64,000 bases of DNA from Candidatus Rhodobacter oscarellae (lineage in GTDB: Bacteria > Pseudomonadota > Alphaproteobacteria > Rhodobacterales > Rhodobacteraceae): assembly GCF_001078595.1 (NCBI RefSeq), contig NZ_LFTY01000002.1:1136151-1200150 (forward strand), given 5' to 3'. The notes below the pieces were generated by a model, which did not search any database, was not told the DNA's origin, and worked only from the letters and a program-made list of their open reading frames with translations. The position numbers and the translations under genes were made by a program. Every line of letters begins with the position of its first letter. Position 1 is the first letter of the stretch. Below are positions 17,889-26,428 of the stretch, in pieces.

Positions 17889-18689
17889 CTATAGGCCGAG
17901 AACAAGCGGGCAGTGATCCGAGACTTCGGGATCATGGATCACGTCGAACGACTTCACGACCTCTTCCTGGTTCACAAGCATGTAGTCCGCGAACCGTCCG
18001 GGCTTTTTGTATTTCGTATTTCGTGTGCCTTCGAAGCCGCGACCCGTCACCAGCTCCGTCAGCCCAGAATCCGCCAGGATCGCGAGGGTCTCACTGTTCG
18101 GTTCGACATTGAAGTCACCGCAGACCACGACCACGTCTTCCGGCTCGGACAGGCGAGATGACATATCACGAAGCCTTTGGGCTTGCGCCGCGCGCTCGGG
18201 CGTGTCCAATTTGCCGTTGAGATCGCGCAGCCCGTGCATATGCGTGACGCTGACGGCCCGTTTGGCCGTGTAGTCATACACCCTGACACCGTGCGCGCTG
18301 CGGGAGCGGGGGTGATCGCCATAGCCAACCGGCGAGAAACCCTTGTGAACGAAGCCCTAAACCTGACCAATTATGGGCAAGGCTCGATGCACGAAGGTCG
18401 CCAGCCCCCATTGCGACGGGATCGACCTATCCCCGTCCCAAAGAACGCCCTGCGCCGCCGGGCAGAAGACCGCGACATGATAGGGCAAGGCGTGGCAGAC
18501 GTCGCGGAAGAAATTGGCGCGCTGCGGTAGAATGTGATCATCATCACGGTAGGTCAGCCAGTCTTTCTGGGTCTGGGGGCTGTGAATGACCTCCTGAAGG
18601 CAAAGGATGTCGGGCGCTGAGGTTTCTACATACGGTAGAAGGTCACTGTGCAGCTTTCCTCCCCAGCCGTTTAGACACATTACTTTCAC
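17889..18689 (-). pseudogene. Endonuclease/exonuclease/phosphatase-family gene with one in-frame amber codon
   Basis: Two halves in the same frame are separated by a single TAG at 18357-18359. The N-terminal half starts at a GTG (18689) or ATG (18680) and has MCLNGWGGKL and the Mg-binding LCLQEV. Directly beyond the stop the frame continues as GFVHKGFSPVGYGDHPRSRS and then carries CGDFNVEPNS and the closing SDHCPLVLGL. All core EEP motifs are therefore present and only one codon is wrong. Members cleave phosphodiesters in nucleic acids, lipids or nucleotides. It is the last gene of the same-strand string behind dddP. A sequencing error or read-through cannot be excluded. Confidence 0.85.
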
Positions 18690-18745
18690 AAGCAATCCCC
18701 CCCACTTACTTGCAGCCGACCTTCCCCGCATTGAAGGAAAACTGC

Positions 18746-19065
18746 AAGCTGGGCTCGAACCGGGTGCGCATCTTGCCTCTTGCTAGAGGTCAATAGCCGC
18801 GGGAGGGCCAGCTGACGTCCCCCATCAGCGCGGCGTCGAACGGGGAGGTGGTCAGGTTCTCGTAGCTGTCGTAGGCGAACAGCACCCGTTCCTCGAGCTG
18901 GACTGTGAAGGCCCGACGTCCCGGCCAACCTGATCGACGGTTCGATCCTGCTTATGCGACACCGAGCGATCGCTGCATTTCCGGGCGAGGCCAACTTGTG
19001 GGCAGCCTAGGCAAAACTGCCCCCGATCGCACAGAAGATCGAAAGGCGCTCTGCGGACACCCGTA
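18746..19065 (-). repeat. dddP-tail repeat, copy 1
   Basis: A ~320 bp unit fills most of the 405-base gap between the broken endonuclease gene and the phosphotransferase. The left half, read on the minus strand, codes a decayed dddP 3' end (VQLEERVLFAYDSYENLTTS, then PFDAALMGDVS, open past the normal stop). The right half (about 18910-19065) is an unidentified segment containing the core CTGCTTATGCGACACCGAGC at 18948-18967, identical in copies 1-4. No gene of its own is supported here. Confidence 0.85.
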
Positions 19066-19136
19066 GATTTCGCTGCGGCTGCTCCAAGGGCCGCTTTCTG
19101 GCTATGTCAGCATATTGTCTGAGGGCGAAAGGCCCT

Positions 19137-20222
19137 TTAGCAAACTGTCGTGAACCCGGCGTCGCAGTCTTCAAGAAAAATAAGGGCTCTGTGAAGTTGT
19201 TTCTCCCAAAGCCACCTCATTTCTTTGAGCGAAGTCGGATCGGCCCCCCATTCGATCGCCGTAAGCGCTGCGATGCAGGCACATATTTCCCAATCCTCTT
19301 GCAGGTCTTGCAACGAATAGGCCTGCACCCCGTTTGCTATGAGCGCTTGATGATAACTATGCAGGAGCGTTCTCTGAAGCGCTCTTCGATGCATTTCAGG
19401 CCAGAATGGCACAACTGCATAGACGAGATCAGAGGCACCCAACCAAAGCCGCAAGGACCATGGAAAGGGCTGCCGATCTATCAGATAGAGCCGCGGGCGA
19501 TCTTTACGTCGCGATTTGCTGGTCAGGACATTCGTCGGGTTTGGATCGCCATGAACAAGCGTCAGCCCTTTGCCTGCCATCGCACGTTGAAGCATGCGAT
19601 CAGCGTCCGTGTCGAATACCTTGGTCAACCTCGCGCGCGAGGCCGCGTCGAGCGTATCTCCCAGCTCATCCAGTATCGGTGCAAAGCCTTTGGATACATG
19701 CGAAAGGAACCGCCAAAAATCGGATTGCAGGTCATGTGGACCTTCGGGGTCGGCGCTGGGCCCCCAGCGGTATGCGTGCAGCTGCCCCAATGCATGACCA
19801 AGCTTGGCCGCGTGCGCCTCTACTGGTTCTATCTGCTTATGGTCGATGTGGTCAGCAGTCAGGTCTTCAAGAAACAAGGCATAGCTTTGCCCCACGCTTT
19901 GCACGGTAGAACCGCCCGCCCAAACCGCCTGATAGCATTCCGGGATCGGAGCATCCGGCAGCCCGACATAGTCACGCCTGTAATAGTTGACCTCAGATGC
20001 CCCCAAGAATTCATGACCTGCGGGACAGAGCTTGAGAATGCATGACCGAGGGATATGCTGGACTTGTGGGTCATCTGCAAAAACCAAACGGGCTGTACTA
20101 CTATTGTTCGCGTCGATTTTTTGCAGATCGAACGCCGGAAGCGGCAAACCCCCAGAAAGTGCGTGTTCCAACCAGGTTTGGTTAACTGCTTCAACGCTCC
20201 GAGGGATCAGGTCTGGTTTCAA
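19137..20222 (-). CDS. Phosphotransferase-family protein (APH-like), repeat-flanked cargo gene
   Basis: A 361-aa kinase-fold protein. The catalytic Brenner-type motif is LTLVHGDPNPTNVL, followed by LYLIDRQPFPWSLRLWLGASDLVYAV, where DRQ takes the place of the usual DFG-like DW/DF metal site. A nucleotide-binding lobe precedes (FADDPQVQHIPRSCILKLCP). The substrate is unknown; relatives act on choline, ecdysteroid-like or aminoglycoside compounds. The start is TTG with GAGAG upstream. G+C is visibly lower than in the core genes. It lies between two dddP-tail repeats, so it looks horizontally acquired. Confidence 0.82.
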   Translation of the reverse strand: MKPDLIPRSVEAVNQTWLEHALSGGLPLPAFDLQKIDANNSSTARLVFADDPQVQHIPRSCILKLCPAGHEFLGASEVNYYRRDYVGLPDAPIPECYQAVWAGGSTVQSVGQSYALFLEDLTADHIDHKQIEPVEAHAAKLGHALGQLHAYRWGPSADPEGPHDLQSDFWRFLSHVSKGFAPILDELGDTLDAASRARLTKVFDTDADRMLQRAMAGKGLTLVHGDPNPTNVLTSKSRRKDRPRLYLIDRQPFPWSLRLWLGASDLVYAVVPFWPEMHRRALQRTLLHSYHQALIANGVQAYSLQDLQEDWEICACIAALTAIEWGADPTSLKEMRWLWEKQLHRALIFLEDCDAGFTTVC

Positions 20223-20290
20223 ATGGCTCTCTCAGCGAAATCGTTTATCATCATGAAGAAAATAGCTGACCCAATATCTGAAGCGATGTA

Positions 20291-20675
20291 AAGCCGCCAT
20301 TCGCGCGCGATGCAGCATCGGTGCCTCTTGGGCTTGATCCGGACGCCCGTCTTGCCTCTTGCGAGAGTTCAATAGCCGCGGAGGGAGCCAGCGGCCGTCC
20401 CCCATCATCGCGGCGTCGAACGGGGAGGTGGTTAGGTTCTCGTAGCCATCCTCGGCGATCAGCACCTGGCCTTAGAGCTGGATTGAGAAGGCCCGATGTC
20501 GGGGCCAACCTGATCGCCGGTTCGCTCCTGCTTATGCGACACCGAGCGATCGCTGCATTTCCGGAGGAGGCCGACTTGTGGGAGGCCTGTCCCACGCAGA
20601 TTGGGACGCATTGGCAAGTTGCCCCCCGGGGTCGCACGGAAGACCGAAAAGGGGCTCCGCGGACAGAATTGCCGT
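20291..20675 (-). repeat. dddP-tail repeat, copy 2
   Basis: A ~385 bp copy in the 453-base gap. The minus strand shows GQVLIAEDGYENLTTSPFDA after an in-frame TAA, and the normal dddP stop position is lost. The 20-base core is at 20528-20547. The left edge carries AAGCCGCCATTCGCGC, shared with copy 4. Confidence 0.85.
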
Positions 20676-20912
20676 TCAAGATTTCAATGAGCCAAACCGT
20701 AATATTTCGCTGTGCCGCCATTCATTGACATCGCCGAAAATTTCGACGTCGTGTCGTTCAGCGAGCGTGGCTAAGGCAGAGTTGACGATTTCGTCTGCAG
20801 GAAAATCCAAATGAGGGAAAGCTTTAACGAGCAGCATAGAAACTTTGATCTGGCGAGCGCCAGGCACCAAGGTCGCATAGAGCCGATCCTCAACTTGAGC
20901 AATTTCCGTCAC
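20676..20912 (-). CDS. Small unknown protein, repeat-flanked cargo gene (78 aa)
   Basis: Starts at GTG (20912) with AGGAAAGG eight bases upstream; the frame is open a further 22 codons but without a good start. The sequence runs MTEIAQVEDRLYATL and ends RHSEILRFGSLKS. The C-terminal block FPADEIVNSALATLAERHDVEIFGDVNEWRHSEI has the look of the winged-helix-like tail of DUF3658 proteins (weak resemblance). It may be a short stand-alone version or the truncated end of a longer gene. It abuts repeat copy 2 and is preceded by copy 3. Confidence 0.55.
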   Translation of the reverse strand: MTEIAQVEDRLYATLVPGARQIKVSMLLVKAFPHLDFPADEIVNSALATLAERHDVEIFGDVNEWRHSEILRFGSLKS

Positions 20913-20969
20913 GTCAGCGCCTTTCCTGTACTCATATGACAGGGGAAGCTGTCTATCGCGCCAACAGGA

Positions 20970-21316
20970 ATCGGTCAAATTGGGCTCGAACCGGGCGCCC
21001 GTCTTGCCTCTCGCTAGAGTTCAATAGCCGCGGGGGCGCTCGCTGACGTCCCCCTTCAGCGCGGTGTCGAACGGGGAGGTGGTCCGGGTCTCTTAGCCAT
21101 CCTCGGCGATCAGCACCTGGCCTTCGAGCTGGACTGAGAAGGCCCGATGTCGCGGCCAACCTGATCGCCGGTTCGATCCTGCTTATGCGACACCGAGCAA
21201 TCGCTGAATTTCCGGATGAGGCCGACTTTTGGGCGGCCCGTCCCACGCGGATTGGGGAGTCCGGGCAAAACTGCTCCCGGTCGCACTGAAGATCGAAAGG
21301 CGCTCCGCGGACAAAG
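20970..21316 (-). repeat. dddP-tail repeat, copy 3
   Basis: A ~347 bp copy filling most of 20913-21391. The minus strand reads FSVQLEGQVLIAEDG, then TAA, then TSPFDTALKGDVS. The 20-base core is at 21179-21198. The left edge shares TCGGTCAAAT(T)TGGCTCGAACC with copy 5 beside dddP. Confidence 0.85.
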
Positions 21317-21391
21317 GGTGAATTGGCTGCGGTTGCGCCAACGGCTGCATGCGCAATCTACATCCATACATCTCTGTGGTTTGGCCCAGTT

Positions 21392-22552
21392 TCATTTGTT
21401 GATGGCAATGAATGCGATGTTAGCCATCGCCGTCATTGTTAGCAGACCTAGTGCAGCGACGGGCAGTATCCATATTCCGAAGCCAGTGACGAGCGCGCTC
21501 GCAGCTCCTGAGCCAAGCGCAATCCCCAAGTAGCTCGCGGAAGAGTTCAGCGCGAGAGCGAGGCCATGGTGCTCCGTGGGCACCAGCGTCACAAGACGGT
21601 TCTGTTGTGGGGTTGCAAATAGCGTGCCCATGAAAGCGCACCCAGCAAGAGTTATCCCACCCAGATATGGGCCCAGATCAAGTGTCATAAGGACAAGGAG
21701 CAATGCGAGACCAGCGAAACTGGCCCAAACTAGCCGCCCCGCTTCGACGCGGCCCGAAAGCGTCCCTGCGGCGGCATTTCCGGCGACACCCAGAATTCCG
21801 AACAGAAGAATTGCGATTGGAAGGCCCGCGTCACTGACCCGAAATTGTTGCCCAAGCAATTCTCCCATGAGCGCATAGACCACAAACTGGGTTGAAAGCA
21901 TTCCAAGGGTCCCGAAGAGCAGGATGGCTGGGCCAACGATGCCGACAAATTCTGACCTCTGCCGTCCAGACGCACCTTCCTTCACCCCGTCGCGCGGCAG
22001 GTACATGGCCGCGACGGCAAGAAAGAGAAGCGCGGCCACACCAATCCCGGCTATGGCACCACGCCAGCCCAATAGCAGGGTCAGCCAGGCCGCAAGTGGC
22101 ACGCCGCCGACGGTTGCAAGGGTAAACCCACTAAAAACCACGGCCAAGACCGCGCCCCGGCGGTCGTCGGGCACGAAAGAGATGGCGAGTGCGGCGCTGG
22201 TCGGAGCAATTAACGCGCCACCAAACGCGGAAGCGATGCGCGCAACCAAAAGCGCGTCGAAGGATGTCGCCAGAGCTGACCAAATCAGCGAGAGTACAAG
22301 AACGCCCGCACCTGTGAGGATGAGCGCGCGCGGCGCGAACCGGCGTCCCAGTGTAAACTGCGCCAGGGGTGCCGAAAGTGCGAAGGTTGCAGCGAACGCC
22401 GTAACGAGCCATCCCGCATTTGCAGGACTCACGGCCAAATCGCGCGTTAAGGCGGGCCCCAAGCCCAAAATGCTAAGGGACGTCGTGCCAATCACAAACA
22501 TTCCCAAAGCAAGAACCCATGGCACGCGCTTGCTGTTTTTCTCCGTCGTCAC
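21392..22552 (-). CDS. MFS drug/sugar efflux-type transporter, repeat-flanked cargo gene
   Basis: A 386-aa membrane protein with 12 predicted helices and DHA1-family blocks: NAGWLVTAFAATFALSAPLA in helix 2, LGRRFAPRALILTG in the loop 2-3 (the motif A position), and RIASAFGGALIAPTSAAL in helix 4. Relatives (AraJ/YdhP-like) export sugars or drugs by proton antiport. The start is GTG with GAGGACT upstream. Flanked on both sides by dddP-tail repeats in the same orientation. The substrate is unknown. Confidence 0.88.
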   Translation of the reverse strand: MTTEKNSKRVPWVLALGMFVIGTTSLSILGLGPALTRDLAVSPANAGWLVTAFAATFALSAPLAQFTLGRRFAPRALILTGAGVLVLSLIWSALATSFDALLVARIASAFGGALIAPTSAALAISFVPDDRRGAVLAVVFSGFTLATVGGVPLAAWLTLLLGWRGAIAGIGVAALLFLAVAAMYLPRDGVKEGASGRQRSEFVGIVGPAILLFGTLGMLSTQFVVYALMGELLGQQFRVSDAGLPIAILLFGILGVAGNAAAGTLSGRVEAGRLVWASFAGLALLLVLMTLDLGPYLGGITLAGCAFMGTLFATPQQNRLVTLVPTEHHGLALALNSSASYLGIALGSGAASALVTGFGIWILPVAALGLLTMTAMANIAFIAINK

Positions 22553-22621
22553 AGAGTTTCAGTCCTCGTACTGACTTGTTTCTGAAGGTCAGTCGGAAGA
22601 TACACATATTGCACGAAACGG

Positions 22622-23009
22622 AAAGCCGCCGTTCGCGCACGACGCAGCATCGGTGCCTCTGGGCTCGAACCGGGTGCCCATCTTGCCTCTCGCTAGCGTT
22701 CAATAGTCGCGGGAGGGCTAGCTGACGCCCCCCATCAGCGCGGGGTCGAACGGGGAGGTGGTTAGGTTCTCGTAGCCATTCTGGGCGATCAGCACCCGGT
22801 CCCCGAACTAGACTGAGAAGGCCCGATGTCCCGGCCAACCTGATCGACGGTTCGATCCTGCTTATGCGACACCGAGCGATCGCTGCATATCCGGATAAGG
22901 CCGAGTTGTGGGCCGCCTGTCCCTCGCGGATTGGGACGCATTGGCGAGTTCCGCCCCCCCGGGGTCGCACGGAAGACCGAAAAGGGGCTCTGCGGGACCA
23001 AGCTGCCGT
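22622..23009 (-). repeat. dddP-tail repeat, copy 4
   Basis: A ~388 bp copy in the 484-base gap between the MFS and GNAT genes. It is the only copy besides dddP itself that keeps the TAG stop at the right place (22718-22720), preceded by GYENLTTSPFDPALMGGVS, but it has an earlier in-frame TAG. The 20-base core is at 22858-22877. Confidence 0.88.
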
Positions 23010-23036
23010 AAATAGAAGCGATATGAATGGTCGCTC

Positions 23037-23606
23037 TCATAGTTTGAACAATCGCTTCAAATCATTGTCCGGCGCGGACGAACCTGTGCGGTAGTCCATG
23101 GCTTTGCGGCGCACTTTGTTTGTGTAGTAGTGCAAATGCACGAGAACTCCGTGAGCATCGTCAATCTCAAACTTCGAGATAACAAATCCGGCTTTGAGTT
23201 TTGGAATGATGACCGCGTTGTTGGTCGCACAGTGACGGCTGTAGATGACTTGAAAGCCGCGATCTGAGATCGTTTCGACTGTCGATCGAACCAACGCGCT
23301 ATAAATCCCTCTACGCCGCTGTTCTTCAATTACACCGGAATTTACCATGCAAAACTTGGCTTTGGGTTCTTGTTTGCCCCAAGTCCAACCCACGAAACGA
23401 TCATCTGGGTCGAATGCACCCAAATATAGTGCGAAAGCCTCGCCGAGCCTGCTGTCCAGCTTTCGCATCTGCTCCTGCTCTGAGTCATCAAGTGCATCTC
23501 GCAACGCGTAAGAATGATCATCGGCAAAGGCTGCATGAACATGGCGCTGGAAAAGAGGTTTAAAATCTTCCTTCGACATCTCTCTGATTGTAAAGGTGCA
23601 ATCCAT
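23037..23606 (-). CDS. GNAT-family acetyltransferase, repeat-flanked cargo gene
   Basis: A 189-aa protein with the GNAT acetyl-CoA loop in NSGVIEEQRRRGIYSALVRS and a C-terminal ISKFEIDDAHGVLVHLHYYT strand. AAAGGATG precedes the ATG. Base composition is clearly poorer in G+C than dddP next door. The motif GAATGGTCGCT flanks it on both sides (near 23027 and 23632), a further sign of insertion. It sits between dddP and repeat copy 4. The acceptor molecule is unknown. Confidence 0.82.
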   Translation of the reverse strand: MDCTFTIREMSKEDFKPLFQRHVHAAFADDHSYALRDALDDSEQEQMRKLDSRLGEAFALYLGAFDPDDRFVGWTWGKQEPKAKFCMVNSGVIEEQRRRGIYSALVRSTVETISDRGFQVIYSRHCATNNAVIIPKLKAGFVISKFEIDDAHGVLVHLHYYTNKVRRKAMDYRTGSSAPDNDLKRLFKL

Positions 23607-23707
23607 AGCAACATCCTTTTTTCCAACTAATGAATGGTCGCTTAAAACAGTAGGCTAAGTTCGGCCAGACCGAATGGTTAACTAACAATCTGACTATCGA
23701 GCACTCC

Positions 23708-23890
23708 GCAGCATCGGTCAAATTTGGCTCGAACCGGACGCCGCCCAACTTGCCTCTTGCTAGAGTTCAATAGCCGCCGGGGTGCTAGCTGACGTTCCCC
23801 ATCAGCGCGGGGTCGAACGGATAGGTGGTCAGGTTCTCGAACCCGTCCTCGGTGATCAGCACCTGGTCCTCCAGCTTGATGGTGAAGTCG
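23708..23890 (-). repeat. dddP-tail repeat, copy 5 (the dddP 3' end itself plus shared downstream segment)
   Basis: The region from about residue 417 of DddP to the stop, and about 75 bases beyond it (GCTATTGAACTCTAGCAAGA and TTCGAGCC on the minus strand), is what copies 1-4 share with dddP. Here the tail is attached to the intact gene, and the second half of the repeat is absent because coding sequence takes its place. Confidence 0.85.
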
Positions 23891-25131
23891 CCGCCCACGG
23901 CGCCGGCGGCGACCTCGACGCACAAGACCATGCCGGGCTCCAGCGCGTAGTCGAAGGCGCCGGGCACGTACTTGTCGGGATAGGCGATCAGCGGCCACTC
24001 GTCGCACAGGCCCACCCCGTGCATGAAGCAGCCGTATTTCTGCGCCCAGAACTGGTCGTCCAGCTTGTGCACATTCGCCACCAGGTCGTCGATGCGCACG
24101 CCGGGGCCCAGCATGGCCATGTTGGTCCGGATATGCTCCACCGAGTGCTGCATCGCATAGACCATATCCGCCGGCGGCTTCTGGTCGCCGATCCACCACG
24201 AGCGCGAGATATCAATGCAGATCCCGTAGCTCGAGATCAGGTCGGTATCAAAGGACAGGATCTCGTTATTCTGCATCTTGCGGGGGCCGCATTCCTGGAA
24301 CCAGGGGTTGGTGCGCGGGCCGGTGGACAGCAGGCGGGTCTCGATCCACTCGCCGCCGCGCTTGATGTTCTCGGCATGCAGCACCGACCAGATCTCATCC
24401 TCCGACACCGTACCGGTGGGGCCCATCTCGCGGGCGAAATCCTCCATCGCCTTGACGCTCTGCTGGCAGGCGTCGTTGGCGCAGCGCATGGCCAGGATCT
24501 CGTCCGGGCCTTTGACGGCGCGGGCCTTCTCGGTCAGCTCCTCGCCCTCCATGACCTCCAGCCCCTTGGCCTCGAGCGCGCGCAGGGCGTGCAGCATGAT
24601 CTTGTCGACGGCCACGCGGCTGTTGCCGCCGCCATGCTCCTGGACGAGGTCCCAGACCTGCCCGGCCCAGACCTCCGCCGCCTCGGCGATCTTGTCGCCC
24701 CGGTCGAAGTAGAAGAAATCCGCCCCGGTGCGCACCTCTGCCACCAGCGGGTTGAAGGCGCTCAGGAACATGCCGTTCTTGTAGTCCCAGAGGCACATAT
24801 GCCCGTCCGCGCAGACGATCAGCGCGCGGAACGGGTTGTGGCTGTTCCAGAGCTGCATGTTGGTGCTGTCGGTGGCGTAGCGGATGTTGAGCGGGTCGAA
24901 CACCACCAGCGCGCCGTAGTCGCGCTGCTGGATGTGGCCGACCAGGCGCTGCCAGCGGTAGCGGCGCATCTCGGCCAGGTTGGGCAGGGCCAGCCCCGCC
25001 GCCTCCCACTCGCGAAAGGCCAGCTCGGTGGGGCCGATCTCGACCCGGTTGGCGTCATTGGGCGAGCCATCGCCCAGCGTCGCGCCCCTTGTGGGGTCGA
25101 TCTTGCGGGCGTCGCGGTGATGCTGGTTCAT
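23785..25131 (-). CDS. dddP: DMSP lyase DddP (M24 metallopeptidase fold)
   Basis: Cleaves dimethylsulfoniopropionate to dimethyl sulfide and acrylate in the cytoplasm. The 448-aa protein is collinear with Roseobacter DddP. Metal ligands are D295, D297 (FDTDLISS), D307 (CIDISR), H371 (FMHGVGLC), E406 (LCVEV) and E421 (KLEDQ). W95 (NMQLW) and the catalytic D377 (GLCDEWP) are also at the numbering reported for the Ruegeria enzyme, which separates it from ordinary M24 aminopeptidases. The gene appears intact. Its last ~32 codons, which include E421, are repeated in decayed form behind each of the downstream cargo genes. It is divergent from a methyltransferase gene with an 79-base shared upstream region. 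Confidence 0.95.
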   Translation of the reverse strand: MNQHHRDARKIDPTRGATLGDGSPNDANRVEIGPTELAFREWEAAGLALPNLAEMRRYRWQRLVGHIQQRDYGALVVFDPLNIRYATDSTNMQLWNSHNPFRALIVCADGHMCLWDYKNGMFLSAFNPLVAEVRTGADFFYFDRGDKIAEAAEVWAGQVWDLVQEHGGGNSRVAVDKIMLHALRALEAKGLEVMEGEELTEKARAVKGPDEILAMRCANDACQQSVKAMEDFAREMGPTGTVSEDEIWSVLHAENIKRGGEWIETRLLSTGPRTNPWFQECGPRKMQNNEILSFDTDLISSYGICIDISRSWWIGDQKPPADMVYAMQHSVEHIRTNMAMLGPGVRIDDLVANVHKLDDQFWAQKYGCFMHGVGLCDEWPLIAYPDKYVPGAFDYALEPGMVLCVEVAAGAVGGDFTIKLEDQVLITEDGFENLTTYPFDPALMGNVS

Positions 25132-25210
25132 GGCCTGGCTTCCTTCTCCCTGGCTGGAATGCTACGCCCATACGGTGCAAAGTCCGGCCAGAAACCGACG
25201 CGGGAATGAT

Positions 25211-26428
25211 GTGAAACCGACCCCAGAAAACCAGCCCGAAATGCGCGCCCAATACGAGGCCTTCCCCTATCCCGAGCGGGACCCGGCGGATGAAGCCAAG
25301 CGGCTGATCACCGGTTCGCCCAGCTACCCGCCCGAGATGGACCACTGGCTGTGGGGCGGGGCGCGGGACTGGTCGCGGCCCCTGCGGTTCCTGGCGGCGG
25401 GGGGCGGCACGGGCGACGGGTTGATCCAGCTGGCGCAGATGCTGACCAGCGCCGGGCGCGCCTATGAAGCGACATATCTCGATCTCTCACAGGCGGCCCG
25501 CCGGATCGCAGAGGATCGCGCCGCACAGCGACGCCTCACGCGCATTAACTTCACCACGCAAAGCATTCTGAACGCGGCGGAATACGGACCGTTCGACTAT
25601 ATCGACTGCTGCGGGGTGCTGCACCACCTGCCGGACCCACAGGCCGGCTTTGACGCGCTGGCCGGCGCGCTCGCCCCGGGCGGCGGCATCGGGTTAATGG
25701 TTTATGCCCCGCACGGGCGGTCCGGTGTCTATCCCCTTCAGGATGCGTTCGCTGCGTTGACGGCGGGTTTAGCCCCGCAGGATAGATTGGCCCGTGCGCA
25801 GGAGGTCTATCAGGCCATTCCAGAGGGGCACCCGTTCAAGCGCAACCCCCATTTGGTGGACCACAACACCAGCGAGGCAGGCTTCTACGACCTCCTGCTG
25901 CACAGCTCGGACCGGCCCTACCGGATATCCGAGCTCTTGGCAGCCCTGGATCGCGCCGGGCTGGAACTCGCGGGCGTTCCGGTGCCCGCTGAGTATGATC
26001 CAGAGCCGCTGGTTGGGGCGCTGCCCGACACGCTGGGTGACGCCGAAAAGATGCAACTTTCCGAAGACTTGCGCGGCACAATTAAGGTCCACACCGTCTA
26101 TGCGGTCAAAAAGGGCGCCCGGGTCGCGCCGCCCAAAGGCCATCCCGAGGCCATTCCGCATCTGCGCGGGCTGGACCCGGCAAGGCTCGCGCGGGCCATC
26201 GCGCAAAAGGGCAGCATAAACGCCAGCGCCGGTGGCAAGGACATCGACATCGCGCTGCCGAAATCCGCCGCGGGGATCGTTGCGGGTGTCAACGGGCGCC
26301 GCAATCTTGCCGCGCTGCGACAGGCCGCAAAAATGGACCCGATCGCGTTCGGCGCGGCCTGGGGGCCGGTGGAGACGGCGCTGACCGGGCTGGGCATGCT
26401 GCATTACTCGCGGGTGTTAAGCGCATGA
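25211..26428 (+). CDS. Class I SAM-dependent methyltransferase
   Basis: A 405-aa protein. The SAM-binding motif I is FLAAGGGTGDGLIQLAQ and the later DYIDCCGVLHHLPDP is a typical methyltransferase motif. A second domain of about 150 residues with no recognised motif follows. The GTG start at 25211 is chosen because it gives a natural N-terminus (KPTPENQPEMRAQYEAFPYP); the ATG at 25241 is an alternative. It overlaps the next gene by four bases (ATGA), so the two are coupled. The methyl acceptor is unknown. Confidence 0.85.
   Translation: MKPTPENQPEMRAQYEAFPYPERDPADEAKRLITGSPSYPPEMDHWLWGGARDWSRPLRFLAAGGGTGDGLIQLAQMLTSAGRAYEATYLDLSQAARRIAEDRAAQRRLTRINFTTQSILNAAEYGPFDYIDCCGVLHHLPDPQAGFDALAGALAPGGGIGLMVYAPHGRSGVYPLQDAFAALTAGLAPQDRLARAQEVYQAIPEGHPFKRNPHLVDHNTSEAGFYDLLLHSSDRPYRISELLAALDRAGLELAGVPVPAEYDPEPLVGALPDTLGDAEKMQLSEDLRGTIKVHTVYAVKKGARVAPPKGHPEAIPHLRGLDPARLARAIAQKGSINASAGGKDIDIALPKSAAGIVAGVNGRRNLAALRQAAKMDPIAFGAAWGPVETALTGLGMLHYSRVLSA

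Noticed and set aside
18686-18994. Minus-strand open frames within repeat copies (for example 18686-18994, 20251-20721, 20953-21246, 22473-22970) as genes
   Set aside because: They run across the decayed dddP tail and segment b in shifted frames, differ in frame and length between copies, and show no protein-like conservation.
18746-23009. Classical integron attC array or CRISPR array
   Set aside because: The repeats are 320-390 bp with partial coding homology, spacers are whole genes, no attC-like hairpin ends, no intI and no cas genes are seen.
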